A stretch of DNA of 64,000 nucleotides from Actinoplanes cyaneus (GTDB lineage: Bacteria; Actinomycetota; Actinomycetes; Mycobacteriales; Micromonosporaceae): contig NZ_BOMH01000037.1 of the NCBI RefSeq assembly GCF_016862095.1, positions 124,001 through 188,000 of the forward strand, given 5' to 3'. Of the stretch, positions 8,840-17,075 are shown piece by piece. Each line of letters starts with the position of its first letter. The stretch's first letter is position 1. The notes beneath the pieces are model-generated. The model had not been told where the DNA came from, ran no database searches, and was given only the letters and a program-made list of their open reading frames with translations. A program made the position numbers and the translations under genes.

Positions 8840-9213
8840 CCCGACAGCGTAACCGCCCTCACCCGGCCCTCCTAGGCGACGTTTCGTGGTGCTACCAGGG
8901 CTGCGGCGCACGGTCGCACGACGAAACACCTGTCCCGCGCGCCGCCGGCGCAGCTCAGGGGCGGTTCTTCCAGTACAACCTTTCCTTTCTGTCCGGGTCC
9001 GCGCCGATTCTGCAGGTGGCAGGTGAGGCTGTCCCCGCCCCTGGTCACCCGGCGTGCGACCGCGGCCCCGCCCTCCCGGAACGGACGCTGACCGCCCGAC
9101 CACCACCTGCGCCTCCACCCCCGGCAACCCTCCGCCTGGGCATCGAGGTGCGCGGCGAGTCAATGACACGGTGTCCAACCCGGACGAACGTGAAAGCGTC
9201 TAGGGTCGGCGGC
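8840..9213. other. Gene-free stretch with an imperfect inverted repeat
   Basis: This 374-bp gap between the divergent toxin-antitoxin pair and the serine hydrolase holds no convincing gene. A 12-bp inverted repeat with one mismatch, 8881-8892 against 8916-8927 (GTTTCGTGGTGC and GCACGACGAAAC), is about 40 bp upstream of the antitoxin start and could be an autoregulatory site. An in-frame extension of the hydrolase to 9016 is Pro/Arg-rich and unlike the family. Confidence 0.4.
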
Positions 9214-10095
9214 ATGGCAAGGGTGGAGATCCTGGTTCAGCAGGGTGCGGACGTCATCGTGGACGACACCACGCAGACGCGTTATCAGCTGGCTTCGGTG
9301 AGCAAGCAGTTCACGGCGGCGGCCGTGCTCCTGCTCGTGGCGGACGGCAAGCTGGCTCGCGACGACCGGCTGGGCCGCTGGTTCGGCGACTCCCCACCGG
9401 AGTGGCAGAACATCACGCTGCACCACCTGCTCACCCACACCGCCGGCCTCGGTCACTGGGAGGACTACCCGATGATCGACTTGGCACAGCGGATGGAACC
9501 GGGCGAACTGCTAACGACGTTCCACCGCGTGCCACTCATGTTTCCGCCGGGTACGGGCTGGAGCTACAGCAGTCCCGGCTATGTGCTGTTGGCGCACGTC
9601 GTCGAGCGGGCAGCCGATACACCGTACCGAGTCTTCCTGGCGGACCGCATCTTCGACCGCCTCGGCTTGACCAGCACCTTCGCCGGATCACCGGGGGCGC
9701 GGCCGAATCTGGCGGTGGGCCACGACGCCGAGGAGCGGCCGGTGCCGGCCTGGGAACTGGACGTGGTGGGCATGGGTGCCGGAGACGTGTGGTCGACGGC
9801 CAAGGACGTACTGACATGGCTCGATGCCCTGGAAAGCGGCCGGCTGCTGAGCGAGCCGCACCGGACGCTGATGTTGACCGAACGAGCCCGGACCGGCAAG
9901 GGCCCGGATACCAGCGGTTACGGCTACGGCGTCTTCGTCGGTGAGCTCGACGGCCGGCGATGGTGGCACCACAGCGGCCACAACGCGGGCTTCAAGGCGT
10001 ACGTCGGCAACATCCCCGAACGGGGTCGCCGCATCGTGGTCCTGAGCAACACCGAGGCGACGAACGCCGGCACCATGGAGCCGCTGCTCGCATAG
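9214..10095 (+). CDS. Serine hydrolase, class C beta-lactamase/PBP fold
   Basis: The 293-residue protein has the serine-beta-lactamase-like set: SVSK (Ser28, Lys31) for the SxxK nucleophile, YSSPGY as the YxN-equivalent (Asn replaced by Ser), and HHSGHNAG as the third K/HxG element near the C-terminus. Such proteins are esterases, D-amino peptidases or uncharacterised hydrolases more often than true beta-lactamases. The N-terminus is short for the family (only 27 residues before the nucleophile), and no signal peptide is visible, so it is probably cytoplasmic or truncated. ATG 9214 is the best start. Confidence 0.8.
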   Translation: MARVEILVQQGADVIVDDTTQTRYQLASVSKQFTAAAVLLLVADGKLARDDRLGRWFGDSPPEWQNITLHHLLTHTAGLGHWEDYPMIDLAQRMEPGELLTTFHRVPLMFPPGTGWSYSSPGYVLLAHVVERAADTPYRVFLADRIFDRLGLTSTFAGSPGARPNLAVGHDAEERPVPAWELDVVGMGAGDVWSTAKDVLTWLDALESGRLLSEPHRTLMLTERARTGKGPDTSGYGYGVFVGELDGRRWWHHSGHNAGFKAYVGNIPERGRRIVVLSNTEATNAGTMEPLLA

Positions 10096-10190
10096 GTAGG
10101 ACGGGCCGGTACCCACAGGCTGCGCTGACCCTCCGGCGGCCTGCGGCAAATGCGATCGCTGCCGCGGCGGCGGTGTGTTTGGGTGACGGG

Positions 10191-10805
10191 ATGGGTCAAC
10201 CGACGTTGCGCACCGAACGCCTGCTCCTGGTCCCCCTCGACGACTGCCACTTCGAGCTCGAGGTGGAGCTGGACGCCGACCCGGAGGTGCTCCGGTACCT
10301 CTGGGGCCGCGCCCGCACCCGGGACGAGGTCGTCGGCTCCCACGCCGACCGGATGGCGCTCGCCGGCAAGGTCGACGGCCTCGGCTACTGGATGGCGTTC
10401 GGCACGGACGGCGGCCGCCGCGGGTCGCCGGCCCCGGAGGACGAGACCGGCGCCGAGTTCGTCGGCCTGATGATGCTGCCACCGGCCCACGGCGAGGACC
10501 AGCCGGACGACCCGACCGTGGCCGAACTCGGCTACCGCCTGGCCAGACGGTACTGGCGGCAGGGTCTGGCCACCGAGGCGTCCCGGGCGCTGCTGCGGCA
10601 CGCGTTCGACACGGTCGGGCAGAGCAGGGTGATCGCGCAGACCATGGCCGTCAACACCGGTTCACGCGGCGTGATGGAGAGCGTCGGCATGCGCTACGTG
10701 CGCACCTTCCACCCGCTGTGGGACGATCCGCTGCCCGGCTCCGAGGCCGGCGAGGTGGAGTACGAGATGACCCGTGCCATGTGGACCGCTCGCCGGGGCA
10801 CCTGA
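10191..10805 (+). CDS. GNAT acetyltransferase, RimJ/RimL type
   Basis: The 204-residue product begins with the RimL-like signature LRTERLLLVPL and contains the acetyl-CoA site RRYWRQGLATEASRALL followed by MAVNTGSRGVMESVGM, the helix-strand typical of ribosomal-protein acetyltransferases and their relatives. Start is ATG 10191. Its 3' end is duplicated about 1.5 kb downstream (12248-12348). Confidence 0.85.
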   Translation: MGQPTLRTERLLLVPLDDCHFELEVELDADPEVLRYLWGRARTRDEVVGSHADRMALAGKVDGLGYWMAFGTDGGRRGSPAPEDETGAEFVGLMMLPPAHGEDQPDDPTVAELGYRLARRYWRQGLATEASRALLRHAFDTVGQSRVIAQTMAVNTGSRGVMESVGMRYVRTFHPLWDDPLPGSEAGEVEYEMTRAMWTARRGT

Positions 10806-10837
10806 GAGAAGCAGAAGACGATTTCCGCCGTACGCCG
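10737..10837 (+). repeat. Copy A of a 101-bp direct repeat
   Basis: This segment covers the last 69 bp of the acetyltransferase gene and 32 bp after it. It aligns without gaps to 12248-12348 at about 80% identity by eye. The final 28 bp (AGCAGAAGACGATTTCCGCC followed by GTACGCCG) are identical in both copies although they lie outside the reading frame in this copy. Confidence 0.75.
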
Positions 10838-10939
10838 CAAGGTGGCGCTGCTGAGGCAAGGGGGCGCCCCGCCAGGCCGGGGAGGGGCGCTGATCGGACC
10901 GACGCTCAGGTTCGCCCGCAGGCCGCCGATGTCAACGGC

Positions 10940-12136
10940 GTGGAGCACCGGGCGGAGCAGCCAGCGCGCTGGATGGGGACCGGGTACAGCCGGAGCGCCG
11001 ACGCGGCGACGGCGGGCACCGCCGCGGCGGGCCAGGCGATCGCCGGCCGCACCCCGGCCCTGCTGATCATCTACTGCGCCGTCCGCTACGACTTCGAGCG
11101 CCTGGTCGACGCTGTGCGCGCTCAGGCCGGCCCGAGCACCGTCATCGTGGGCTGCACCACGGCCGGTCACGTGACCCCCGGCTACGGGGATCCCGCCGAG
11201 GAGAGCGTGGTGGTCGTGGCCCTGGGCGGCCCCGGCCTCGAGGTGCGTGCCGCGGTGGGCCGGAACATGTCGGCCCGTCCGCAGGAGGCCGGAGCCGACG
11301 CGGCGGCGGGCATGGCCGCTCTCACCAGGAGCCACCGGGCCGGGCTGCTGCTGTGCGACGGGCTGCTCGGCGACCAGCACGAGGTGGTACGGGGCGCCTA
11401 CTCGGTCGCCGGCGCCCTGGTGCCGCTGGTCGGCGGGTGCGCCGGCGACGACATGCGGCTCCAGCAGACCCACCAGTTCTTCGGTGACCTGCACGGAGTG
11501 GAGGTGCTGACCGACGCGGTGGTCGGCGTGGGCCTGGGCTCCGACGCGAAGCTGGGCGTCGGCATCGCACACGGCTGGCACAAGCGGGGCGAGCCGATGA
11601 TCGTGACGCGGAGTGAGAAGGGCCGGGTGTACGAGCTCGACGAGGCGCCGGCTGTCGACGTCTTCCTCGAGCGCACCGGCATCGAACGCTCGGCCCTCCA
11701 GAACGGCGAGGCGTTCCAGGCGGCTGCCTTCGCGAACCCGCTCGGGCTGTCCCGGCGTACCGGTGAGGACATCCGGATCGCGCACAGCTGGGACCCGGAC
11801 GACCGTTCCCTGCTGTTCCTGGCCGACACGCCCCAGGGCGCGCTGGCGTGGGCGATGGGAGCGGAGCAGGACTCGGTCGTCGACGCGGGCGCGTTGTCGT
11901 GCCGGCAGGCCATCGACGCGCTGGAGGGCGCCGAGCCGGTCGGGATCCTCGCGTTCGACTGCGGGGTCCGCAAGACGGTGCTCGGCCCGGACGGCATCGG
12001 GCGAGAGATCGCCGCGATGGAACGGGAGGCTGCCGGTGTTCCCGTGGCCGGCTTCTACAGCTACGGCGAGTTCGCACGCACCCGCGGAGCACGTGGCCTG
12101 CACCGGCTGACTGTTGTCACTCTCGCGGTGGCGTGA
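10940..12136 (+). CDS. FIST-domain (FIST_N plus FIST_C) sensory protein
   Basis: The 398-residue protein matches the two-part FIST layout: an N-terminal half (about residues 1-215) with ALLIIYCAVRYDFE, VGCTTAGH and VPLVGGCAGDD, and a C-terminal half ending in AGFYSYGEFARTRG. FIST domains are predicted small-ligand (amino acid) sensors, often tied to signalling genes, but none is adjacent here. The start is uncertain: GTG 10940 keeps the conserved RWMGTGYS segment; ATG 10973 is the alternative. It lies between the two copies of the 101-bp direct repeat. Confidence 0.85.
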   Translation: MEHRAEQPARWMGTGYSRSADAATAGTAAAGQAIAGRTPALLIIYCAVRYDFERLVDAVRAQAGPSTVIVGCTTAGHVTPGYGDPAEESVVVVALGGPGLEVRAAVGRNMSARPQEAGADAAAGMAALTRSHRAGLLLCDGLLGDQHEVVRGAYSVAGALVPLVGGCAGDDMRLQQTHQFFGDLHGVEVLTDAVVGVGLGSDAKLGVGIAHGWHKRGEPMIVTRSEKGRVYELDEAPAVDVFLERTGIERSALQNGEAFQAAAFANPLGLSRRTGEDIRIAHSWDPDDRSLLFLADTPQGALAWAMGAEQDSVVDAGALSCRQAIDALEGAEPVGILAFDCGVRKTVLGPDGIGREIAAMEREAAGVPVAGFYSYGEFARTRGARGLHRLTVVTLAVA

Positions 12137-12441
12137 GCGGCGTCCATGACGGCGTACCCGGCGTGACCGGTCTGCCCGGGTCGAGCAGTTACGGCCGGCC
12201 ACCGACGGCCCGCCGACGGCGGAGCTGCCGCTGCAGCGCCCGACGAGGGCTCCGCGTCCGGCGAGGTCGGGAATCGGATGACCCGTGCCGTGCCGGTCGC
12301 TCACCGGGGTGCCCTGGAGGAGCAGAAGACGATTTCCGCCGTACGCCGGAAAGCTGGTGACGTGTGCACGTCCCGTGCCGGAGTCGTGGAGATTCCGTGC
12401 GCGCGGGCGTGCAGGAGCGCCGCCGATGATGAGATCCGGTC
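12137..12441. other. Gene-free stretch carrying an acetyltransferase remnant
   Basis: No complete gene is found in these 305 bp. Positions about 12245-12315 translate in the acetyltransferase frame to GS-SGEV--MTRA, matching the last residues of the 10191-10805 product, then run open without the stop codon. It is best read as the decayed 3' end of a paralogous acetyltransferase gene. Confidence 0.55.
12248..12348 (+). repeat. Copy B of the 101-bp direct repeat (gene-end remnant)
   Basis: Gapless partner of 10737-10837. Most substitutions fall in the first 75 bp; the last 28 bp are identical, suggesting that this block is either the more recent exchange point or is under selection. Confidence 0.75.
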
Positions 12442-13224
12442 ATGCTGAGGACCGTCAAGGCCGCCGCCTACACGCTCTATGCCCGTCGCCTCCGTGCCCG
12501 GCTCGCCGGCGCGACGCTGCCGCGCCACGTGGCCATGGTGATGGACGGCAACCGCCGGTGGGCGCGGCAGCACGGCTTCGAGGATCCACGGATCGGTCAC
12601 CGTTACGGCGCGGAGCACCTGGACGAGGTGTTGAGCTGGTGCGTGGAGGCCGGCATCCGCCACGTGACGGTCTTCGTCGCGTCCGTCGACAACATGACCA
12701 AGCGGGACACCGTCGAGGTCGAGAACCTGATGCGGATGATCGAGGAGGTGGTCGCCGCCCGCCTGAGCCGCCCGGACGGCCGCTGGCAGGTGCACCTCGC
12801 GGGCCGTCTCGACGTGCTGCCGGACTCGACCCGGCATGCGCTGAAGCTGGCCGAGGAAGCCACCTACGGCTCCGGCGCCGATTTCCACGTCACTATCGCG
12901 ATCGGGTACGACGGCCGGGACGAGATCGTGAACGCGGTCCGCTCGCTGCTGGAGTCCGAGGCGGCGGACGGCCACTCCGTCGCCGACATCGCCCAGCGGC
13001 TGACCGCCGACCGGATCGCCGAGCACCTCTACACCCACGGTCAGCCCGATCCCGACCTGGTCATCCGCACCAGCGGCGAGCAGCGCATGTCCGGTTTCCT
13101 GCTGTGGCAGGCCGCCTATTCGGAGTTGCACTTCTGCGACGTCCACTGGCCCGGCTTCCGCAAGGTCGATTTCCTGCGCGCGCTGCGCTCCTACGCCGCG
13201 CGCCACCGCCGCTTCGGCGCCTGA
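12442..13224 (+). CDS. Short-chain Z-isoprenyl diphosphate synthase (UppS family)
   Basis: The 260-residue cis-prenyltransferase has the catalytic MDGNRRWA motif (Asp35), and the diphosphate-binding RTSGEQR (209-215) with the following SGFLLWQAAYSE. In place of the UppS FSTENW motif it has FVASVDNMTKRD (78-89), closer to short-chain actinobacterial enzymes such as mycobacterial Z-farnesyl diphosphate synthase than to undecaprenyl synthase. It adds isopentenyl diphosphate in cis to an allylic diphosphate. Because the chain length cannot be read from sequence I do not assign a symbol. Confidence 0.88.
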   Translation: MLRTVKAAAYTLYARRLRARLAGATLPRHVAMVMDGNRRWARQHGFEDPRIGHRYGAEHLDEVLSWCVEAGIRHVTVFVASVDNMTKRDTVEVENLMRMIEEVVAARLSRPDGRWQVHLAGRLDVLPDSTRHALKLAEEATYGSGADFHVTIAIGYDGRDEIVNAVRSLLESEAADGHSVADIAQRLTADRIAEHLYTHGQPDPDLVIRTSGEQRMSGFLLWQAAYSELHFCDVHWPGFRKVDFLRALRSYAARHRRFGA

Positions 13225-13301
13225 GGGCTCATCCCAACCGGCCAGCCGGCAGCGCCGCCAGTTCGTCCGCGTCGAGCACCCCGGCCTCCGCTCTGGCGAC
13301 A

Positions 13302-14330
13302 TCACACCTCCGCGGCGAGGCCGCCGAAGCCGGCGACCGCCTCACGGCCGAGCCTCTGGTTCTCCGCGACGTAGGGGCGCAGCTCCGCCTCGTACCGCTC
13401 GAAGGCCGCCTGGTGGTCGTCGTGCCCGGCCAGGCAGCGGGCCAGGGTGGACGCGGCGACCAGCGCCTGGGAGGTGCCCATGCCGCTGGTCGGCGCGGCG
13501 CAGAACCCGGCGTCGCCGAGCAGCGTGACCCGCCCGGCCGACCAGGTGTCGAGGTGCACCTGGCAGGTCGCCGCGTGGTAGACGTCCGTGGCCTCCGCCA
13601 AGCCGGCGAGTAAACGGGGCTGATCGGCGAAGATCTCTCGCACGGCCGCCTCGTGCGCTGCCCGGCCGGGTAGCGGCGCCGCGGTGGCGAACGACAGGCT
13701 GACCGTCATCCGGGACGGATCCGCGGCCGGGAACGCGTAGATCGCCCGCCCCCGCTCGGCCTGCAACCGCCCGTGCTGGTCGAGACCGAAGTGGTCCTCC
13801 GTGGTGAAGCCGACGCCGGACATCCCGAGGTGCTCGACCGGATCGACGCCGGGGAACGCGAGCCGGCGCACCGCCGAGTGCACCCCGTCGGCCCCGAAGA
13901 CCAGGTCGAAGGTCCGCGTGGGTGCGTGCTCGAAGGCCACCGTCACCCGATCGTCGTGCTGGACCAGCCCGGTGACGGTGTCCCCGAACAGGTAGGTCAC
14001 GTCCGCGACGCGGTGCAGGATGCGGGTCAGCGCGCTTTTCGGCACCTCGAGGTCACCCCCGAACGCGGAGGCCGGCAGCTCGCCGATCGTCGTGCCGGAC
14101 GCGTCCACCAGGATCGTCGCGCGCGGCTGGGTCCGGTGGCCGCGAACCTCGTCCAGGATCCCGAGCTCGGCGAGCACCGGGATCGCGGCGCCGCGGAAAT
14201 CGACCGCATAACCGCTGTCTCGTGGCCCGCGGGCCCGCTCGACGACGGTGACGTCCCAGCCGTCGCGACGCAGGAACCAGGCCAGGGCCGGACCGGCGAC
14301 ACCGGCGCCGGAGATCAGTGCGCTTCTCAT
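13302..14330 (-). CDS. FAD-dependent aromatic monooxygenase, PHBH/TetX-like
   Basis: The 342-residue group A flavoprotein monooxygenase has GAGVAG (8-13) for the FAD ADP moiety, ADGVHS (148-153) for the DG motif and GDAG (272-275) for the flavin ribityl contact. Members hydroxylate aromatic compounds or inactivate antibiotics with NAD(P)H and O2. It is divergent from a TetR gene with palindromes between them, the usual layout for substrate-induced derepression. Alternative roles include detoxification as for TetX; the substrate is unknown. Confidence 0.87.
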   Translation of the reverse strand: MRSALISGAGVAGPALAWFLRRDGWDVTVVERARGPRDSGYAVDFRGAAIPVLAELGILDEVRGHRTQPRATILVDASGTTIGELPASAFGGDLEVPKSALTRILHRVADVTYLFGDTVTGLVQHDDRVTVAFEHAPTRTFDLVFGADGVHSAVRRLAFPGVDPVEHLGMSGVGFTTEDHFGLDQHGRLQAERGRAIYAFPAADPSRMTVSLSFATAAPLPGRAAHEAAVREIFADQPRLLAGLAEATDVYHAATCQVHLDTWSAGRVTLLGDAGFCAAPTSGMGTSQALVAASTLARCLAGHDDHQAAFERYEAELRPYVAENQRLGREAVAGFGGLAAEV

Positions 14331-14351
14331 GCCGCCGACCCTAGCCCTGGC

Positions 14352-14380
14352 TTATCCATCCGGTCAAACCAAATGGATAA
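14352..14380. promoter_or_regulatory. Inverted repeat, likely TetR operator 1
   Basis: Perfect 8-bp arms TTATCCAT (14352-14359) and ATGGATAA (14373-14380) with a 13-bp spacer lie about 20 bp upstream of the monooxygenase start. It is probably bound by the divergent TetR regulator and covers the monooxygenase promoter. Confidence 0.6.
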
Positions 14381-14386
14381 ACCTGC

Positions 14387-14410
14387 CGGATGAACCGGCC
14401 GGTTAATCCG
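14387..14410. promoter_or_regulatory. Palindrome, likely TetR operator 2
   Basis: A perfect 12-bp palindrome AACCGGCCGGTT (14393-14404) extends to a 24-bp inverted repeat with a single mismatched pair. It lies 17 bp upstream of the TetR start and fits autorepression. Confidence 0.6.
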
Positions 14411-14426
14411 GGTGTAGGATCGCGGC

Positions 14427-14942
14427 GTGGGAAACCGGGAAGCCCTCATCCAGGGCGCGAAGCAGTGCCTGACCGAGCGCGGCTGGGCTCGCACGACGGT
14501 GCGCGACATCGCGACAGCCGCCGGCGTCAATCACGCCGCCATCGGCTATCACTTCGGCTCGCGCGAGTCACTGCTCATCCACGCCTTGGTCGAGGCGGTC
14601 GAGGAGCTGTCAGAAGCGGTCAGCGAGCGCGCCCGCGGCGGCTCGCCGGAGGAGCGCTGGCAGGCGCTGATCGACACGTTCGGCACGCATCGCCCGCTCT
14701 GGATCGCGCAACTGGAGGCAGCGGTGCAGGCCGAGCACTCACCCGAGCTGCGCGAGCGGCTGGCGCTGGCGCAGCGCCAGGGCCGGGCGGGGCTGGGCGG
14801 CTCGGTGCCGCTCGCCGTGCTCTCCGGCCTGATGCTCCAGTGGCTGATCGACCCGGCCGAGGCCCCCGACGGCGCTCAGGTGGCTCTCGAGCTGCACGCG
14901 CAGTCCACGGCGGACTTCCACGCCCGGTCCAGGGAGGCGTGA
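14427..14942 (+). CDS. TetR-family transcriptional regulator
   Basis: The 171-residue protein has an N-terminal TetR helix-turn-helix (GWARTTVRDIATAAGVNHAAIGYHFG, written in parts: TVRDIATAAGV and IGYHFGSRE) and a short helical ligand domain. GTG 14427 is the start. It faces the FAD monooxygenase across a 96-bp region with two inverted repeats, so it most likely represses that gene and itself. Six bp separate its stop from the next gene, suggesting cotranscription with the kinase-like gene. Confidence 0.88.
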   Translation: MGNREALIQGAKQCLTERGWARTTVRDIATAAGVNHAAIGYHFGSRESLLIHALVEAVEELSEAVSERARGGSPEERWQALIDTFGTHRPLWIAQLEAAVQAEHSPELRERLALAQRQGRAGLGGSVPLAVLSGLMLQWLIDPAEAPDGAQVALELHAQSTADFHARSREA

Positions 14943-14948
14943 TTCGCG

Positions 14949-15788
14949 ATGCCCGACGTGCGCAGCGCCCTGGCCTCGGCCCTGCCCGGCTTCGCGGTGG
15001 AGTCCGTGTCGCTGCTGGGCGAGGGGCTCGACAACGTCGCTTTCGAGGTCAACAACGATCTTCTCGTACGGTTCAGCAGGTCCCCTGATCCGGATCGGAC
15101 AATGCGCGAGGTCCGCCTGCTGACCGCGCTCCGGCCCTTCTCGCCCCTGCCGATCCCCGAGCCGGTGTTCGGTCCCGCCGAGGCCGGGCAGGACTGCTTC
15201 GCCTACCGCAAGCTCCCGGGCGTTCCACTCCTCGACGCCCCCGCCTGCGAGAACCAGGAGCGGATCGCCGCCACTCTCGCCGGCTTCCTCCGCACACTGC
15301 ACGCCGTGCCGGTCGAGCGGGTGCGCGACCTGGTCGGGCCCGACGACCAGCCGCTGCCCGAGTGGCGCGACGACGCCGCGGAGACGTTCCCGCTGGTCGC
15401 CGACCGGATCCCGGCCCGGTTCCGGCGGCGTGTCGAGACGTTCCTGACCGCGGCTCCCCCGGCCGGCCCGGCCACCCTGGTGTTCTCCCACAACGACCTG
15501 GGCATCGAGCACGTCCTCGTCGACCCGCGCACGTCGGCGGTCACCGGCATCATCGACTGGAGCGACGCCGCGCTGACCGATCCGGCCTACGACTTCGGCC
15601 TGCTGTTCCGCGACCTCGGCCCGCTCGCGCCCCCGCCGGCCGAGTTCCGGGAGCGCGCGGTGTTCTACGCCCGGTGCAGTGTGCTGGAGGACCTTGCCTA
15701 CGGCATCGAGGCCGGTCGCCGCCGTTATGCCGAGAAGTCCCTGGCCGCACTGGAGTGGCTGTTCCCCGGGGACGGCCCGATGACGTAG
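14949..15788 (+). CDS. Aminoglycoside phosphotransferase (APH)-fold kinase
   Basis: The 279-residue protein carries the APH Brenner motif HNDLGIEHVL (His181, catalytic Asp183) and the Mg-binding IIDWSDA (Asp203), with a weak N-lobe (LGEGLDNVAFEV). APH-family enzymes phosphorylate aminoglycosides, macrolides, choline or sugars; in actinomycetes most are uncharacterised. Follows the TetR gene by 6 bp, which with the divergent monooxygenase suggests a small inducible detoxification unit. Confidence 0.82.
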   Translation: MPDVRSALASALPGFAVESVSLLGEGLDNVAFEVNNDLLVRFSRSPDPDRTMREVRLLTALRPFSPLPIPEPVFGPAEAGQDCFAYRKLPGVPLLDAPACENQERIAATLAGFLRTLHAVPVERVRDLVGPDDQPLPEWRDDAAETFPLVADRIPARFRRRVETFLTAAPPAGPATLVFSHNDLGIEHVLVDPRTSAVTGIIDWSDAALTDPAYDFGLLFRDLGPLAPPPAEFRERAVFYARCSVLEDLAYGIEAGRRRYAEKSLAALEWLFPGDGPMT

Positions 15789-15869
15789 GTGTCACTTATC
15801 CGCCAGCGCGTATCAGCACGCGCGGCGATAGCCTCTTCACGCTCAGTGGGCTCGACGCGAAGGGTGACC

Positions 15870-16766
15870 ATGGACGCTCTAGCCGGCCGTCTGGCGGCCG
15901 AAACTGACATCCGGACGCTGCAGATGGCGCAGTATTCGGGATTTCTCGACGATCCGACGGTGCCACGGCACGGGCTGCAACCCGACGGCCGTTTCCACCT
16001 CGGCGACGTGCTGGTCGACCTGCCCGCCGGCGAGCCGGTCGGCGACGTCGGCTTCCAGAACTGCGTGCCCGCCGCGATGGCGCTGCTCGCCCAGTCCTGG
16101 TACGCGGCGGCGAAAGAGCAGTACAGCCCGACCCTGGAGGACACCCTCAAGATCTACGAGAAGGTGTCACCGTTCCGCCGCGACGGGGCGGCTCCGGCCC
16201 GCACGGCCCTGCCCGTCTCCGGCGAGCGGGAGGCGCACAACGACTTCGGCACCAGTCTGCTGCTGGCGCTGAAGGTCTGGGTCCACCGGGAGCAGCCGCT
16301 CGCCGGCCTGCTTCCCGAGGCCAGCGCATTCCTGGAGATCGAGCCGCGCAACCTGGACCAGTTGCGTGACGCGATCCAGCGCTTCGGCGGTGTCCTGCTG
16401 GGACTGGGCCTGCCCCAGTCGATCAAGGACAGCTCCGGCGCGCTGCGCGACTCGTGGTTCGTGCCGGGTTACGGCTCGGTCTACGACGCCACGCCGGGCA
16501 GCCTTTCCAGCCACTGTGTGGCCGTCACCGGGTACTCGCAGCGCGAGTTCTTCTGTGTCACCGCCGGCCGGATCCGGCGCTTGTCGCAGGAGTTCCTGCT
16601 CACCTACGTCGAGGAGGCCTACACGGTCACGCCCCCGGCGGTCCTCGACGGCAACCCGGCTCTGCGCGACCGCATCCACGCCGATCTGGAGGACATCCGC
16701 AGGGCGGACCGCCCGGCCGGCATGCCCGCCTTCAACCACCGCTGGCGCGGCGGCAACATCATGTAG
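15870..16766 (+). CDS. Papain-like cysteine protease-fold protein (putative)
   Basis: The 298-residue protein has a candidate catalytic Cys65 in GFQNCVPAA (compare G-x-C-x-A in papain-like enzymes) and a candidate His215 in SSHCVAVTGYS (compare GHAVxxVGY). The segment after the His, FFCVTAGRIRRLSQEFLLTY, sits where papain has its Asn-containing WG segment, but the Asn is not obvious. No signal peptide, so it would act in the cytoplasm unless exported differently. ATG 15870 is preceded by AAGGGTG. It stands alone; substrate unknown. Confidence 0.55.
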   Translation: MDALAGRLAAETDIRTLQMAQYSGFLDDPTVPRHGLQPDGRFHLGDVLVDLPAGEPVGDVGFQNCVPAAMALLAQSWYAAAKEQYSPTLEDTLKIYEKVSPFRRDGAAPARTALPVSGEREAHNDFGTSLLLALKVWVHREQPLAGLLPEASAFLEIEPRNLDQLRDAIQRFGGVLLGLGLPQSIKDSSGALRDSWFVPGYGSVYDATPGSLSSHCVAVTGYSQREFFCVTAGRIRRLSQEFLLTYVEEAYTVTPPAVLDGNPALRDRIHADLEDIRRADRPAGMPAFNHRWRGGNIM

Positions 16767-17075
16767 ATCGACGCCGTGGCAGGCCTGCGCCGCTACCGCG
16801 AGACGCCGTGGCCAGGGCTGCGCCGCTCCCGCGAAACGCCGCCGCCGGGCTGCGCCGCTCCCGCGAAACGCCGCTGCCCGCCCACGCGGCCGGCGTCGCC
16901 GGACGGTTCCCCCCGACCGGGAGCGGGAGGGCGCGGCCGACGACGCCGAACGGGAGCGGGAGGGCACGGCCGGCGACGCCGAACAAGTTCGCCGGCCGGG
17001 CGCGGGGGCGCGGCCGGCGTCGCCGGCCGGTTCCGCCGAACGGGCGCAGGGGGCGCCGCCGGCGGCGCGGTCAGG
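16767..17075. repeat. Degenerate ~33-bp tandem repeats between convergent genes
   Basis: The 309-bp gap holds no convincing gene. CTGCGCCGCT recurs at 16785, 16818 and 16850 (periods 33 and 32 bp) within nearly identical units that end in CGCGAAACGCCG. From about 16919 a second motif, GGGAGCGGGAGGGC, recurs 33 bp later, and related GC-rich copies run to about 17065. The tract lies after the stops of the papain-like gene and of the convergent permease gene. Confidence 0.7.

Noticed and set aside
9016..9213. N-terminal extension of the serine hydrolase
   Set aside because: The added residues are Pro/Arg-rich and contain no signal peptide or family motif, though the short N-terminus that remains is unusual.
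9214..10095. True beta-lactamase resistance gene
   Set aside because: The fold is that of class C-like serine hydrolases, but the YxN Asn is replaced, no signal peptide is seen, and most such actinomycete proteins are not beta-lactamases.
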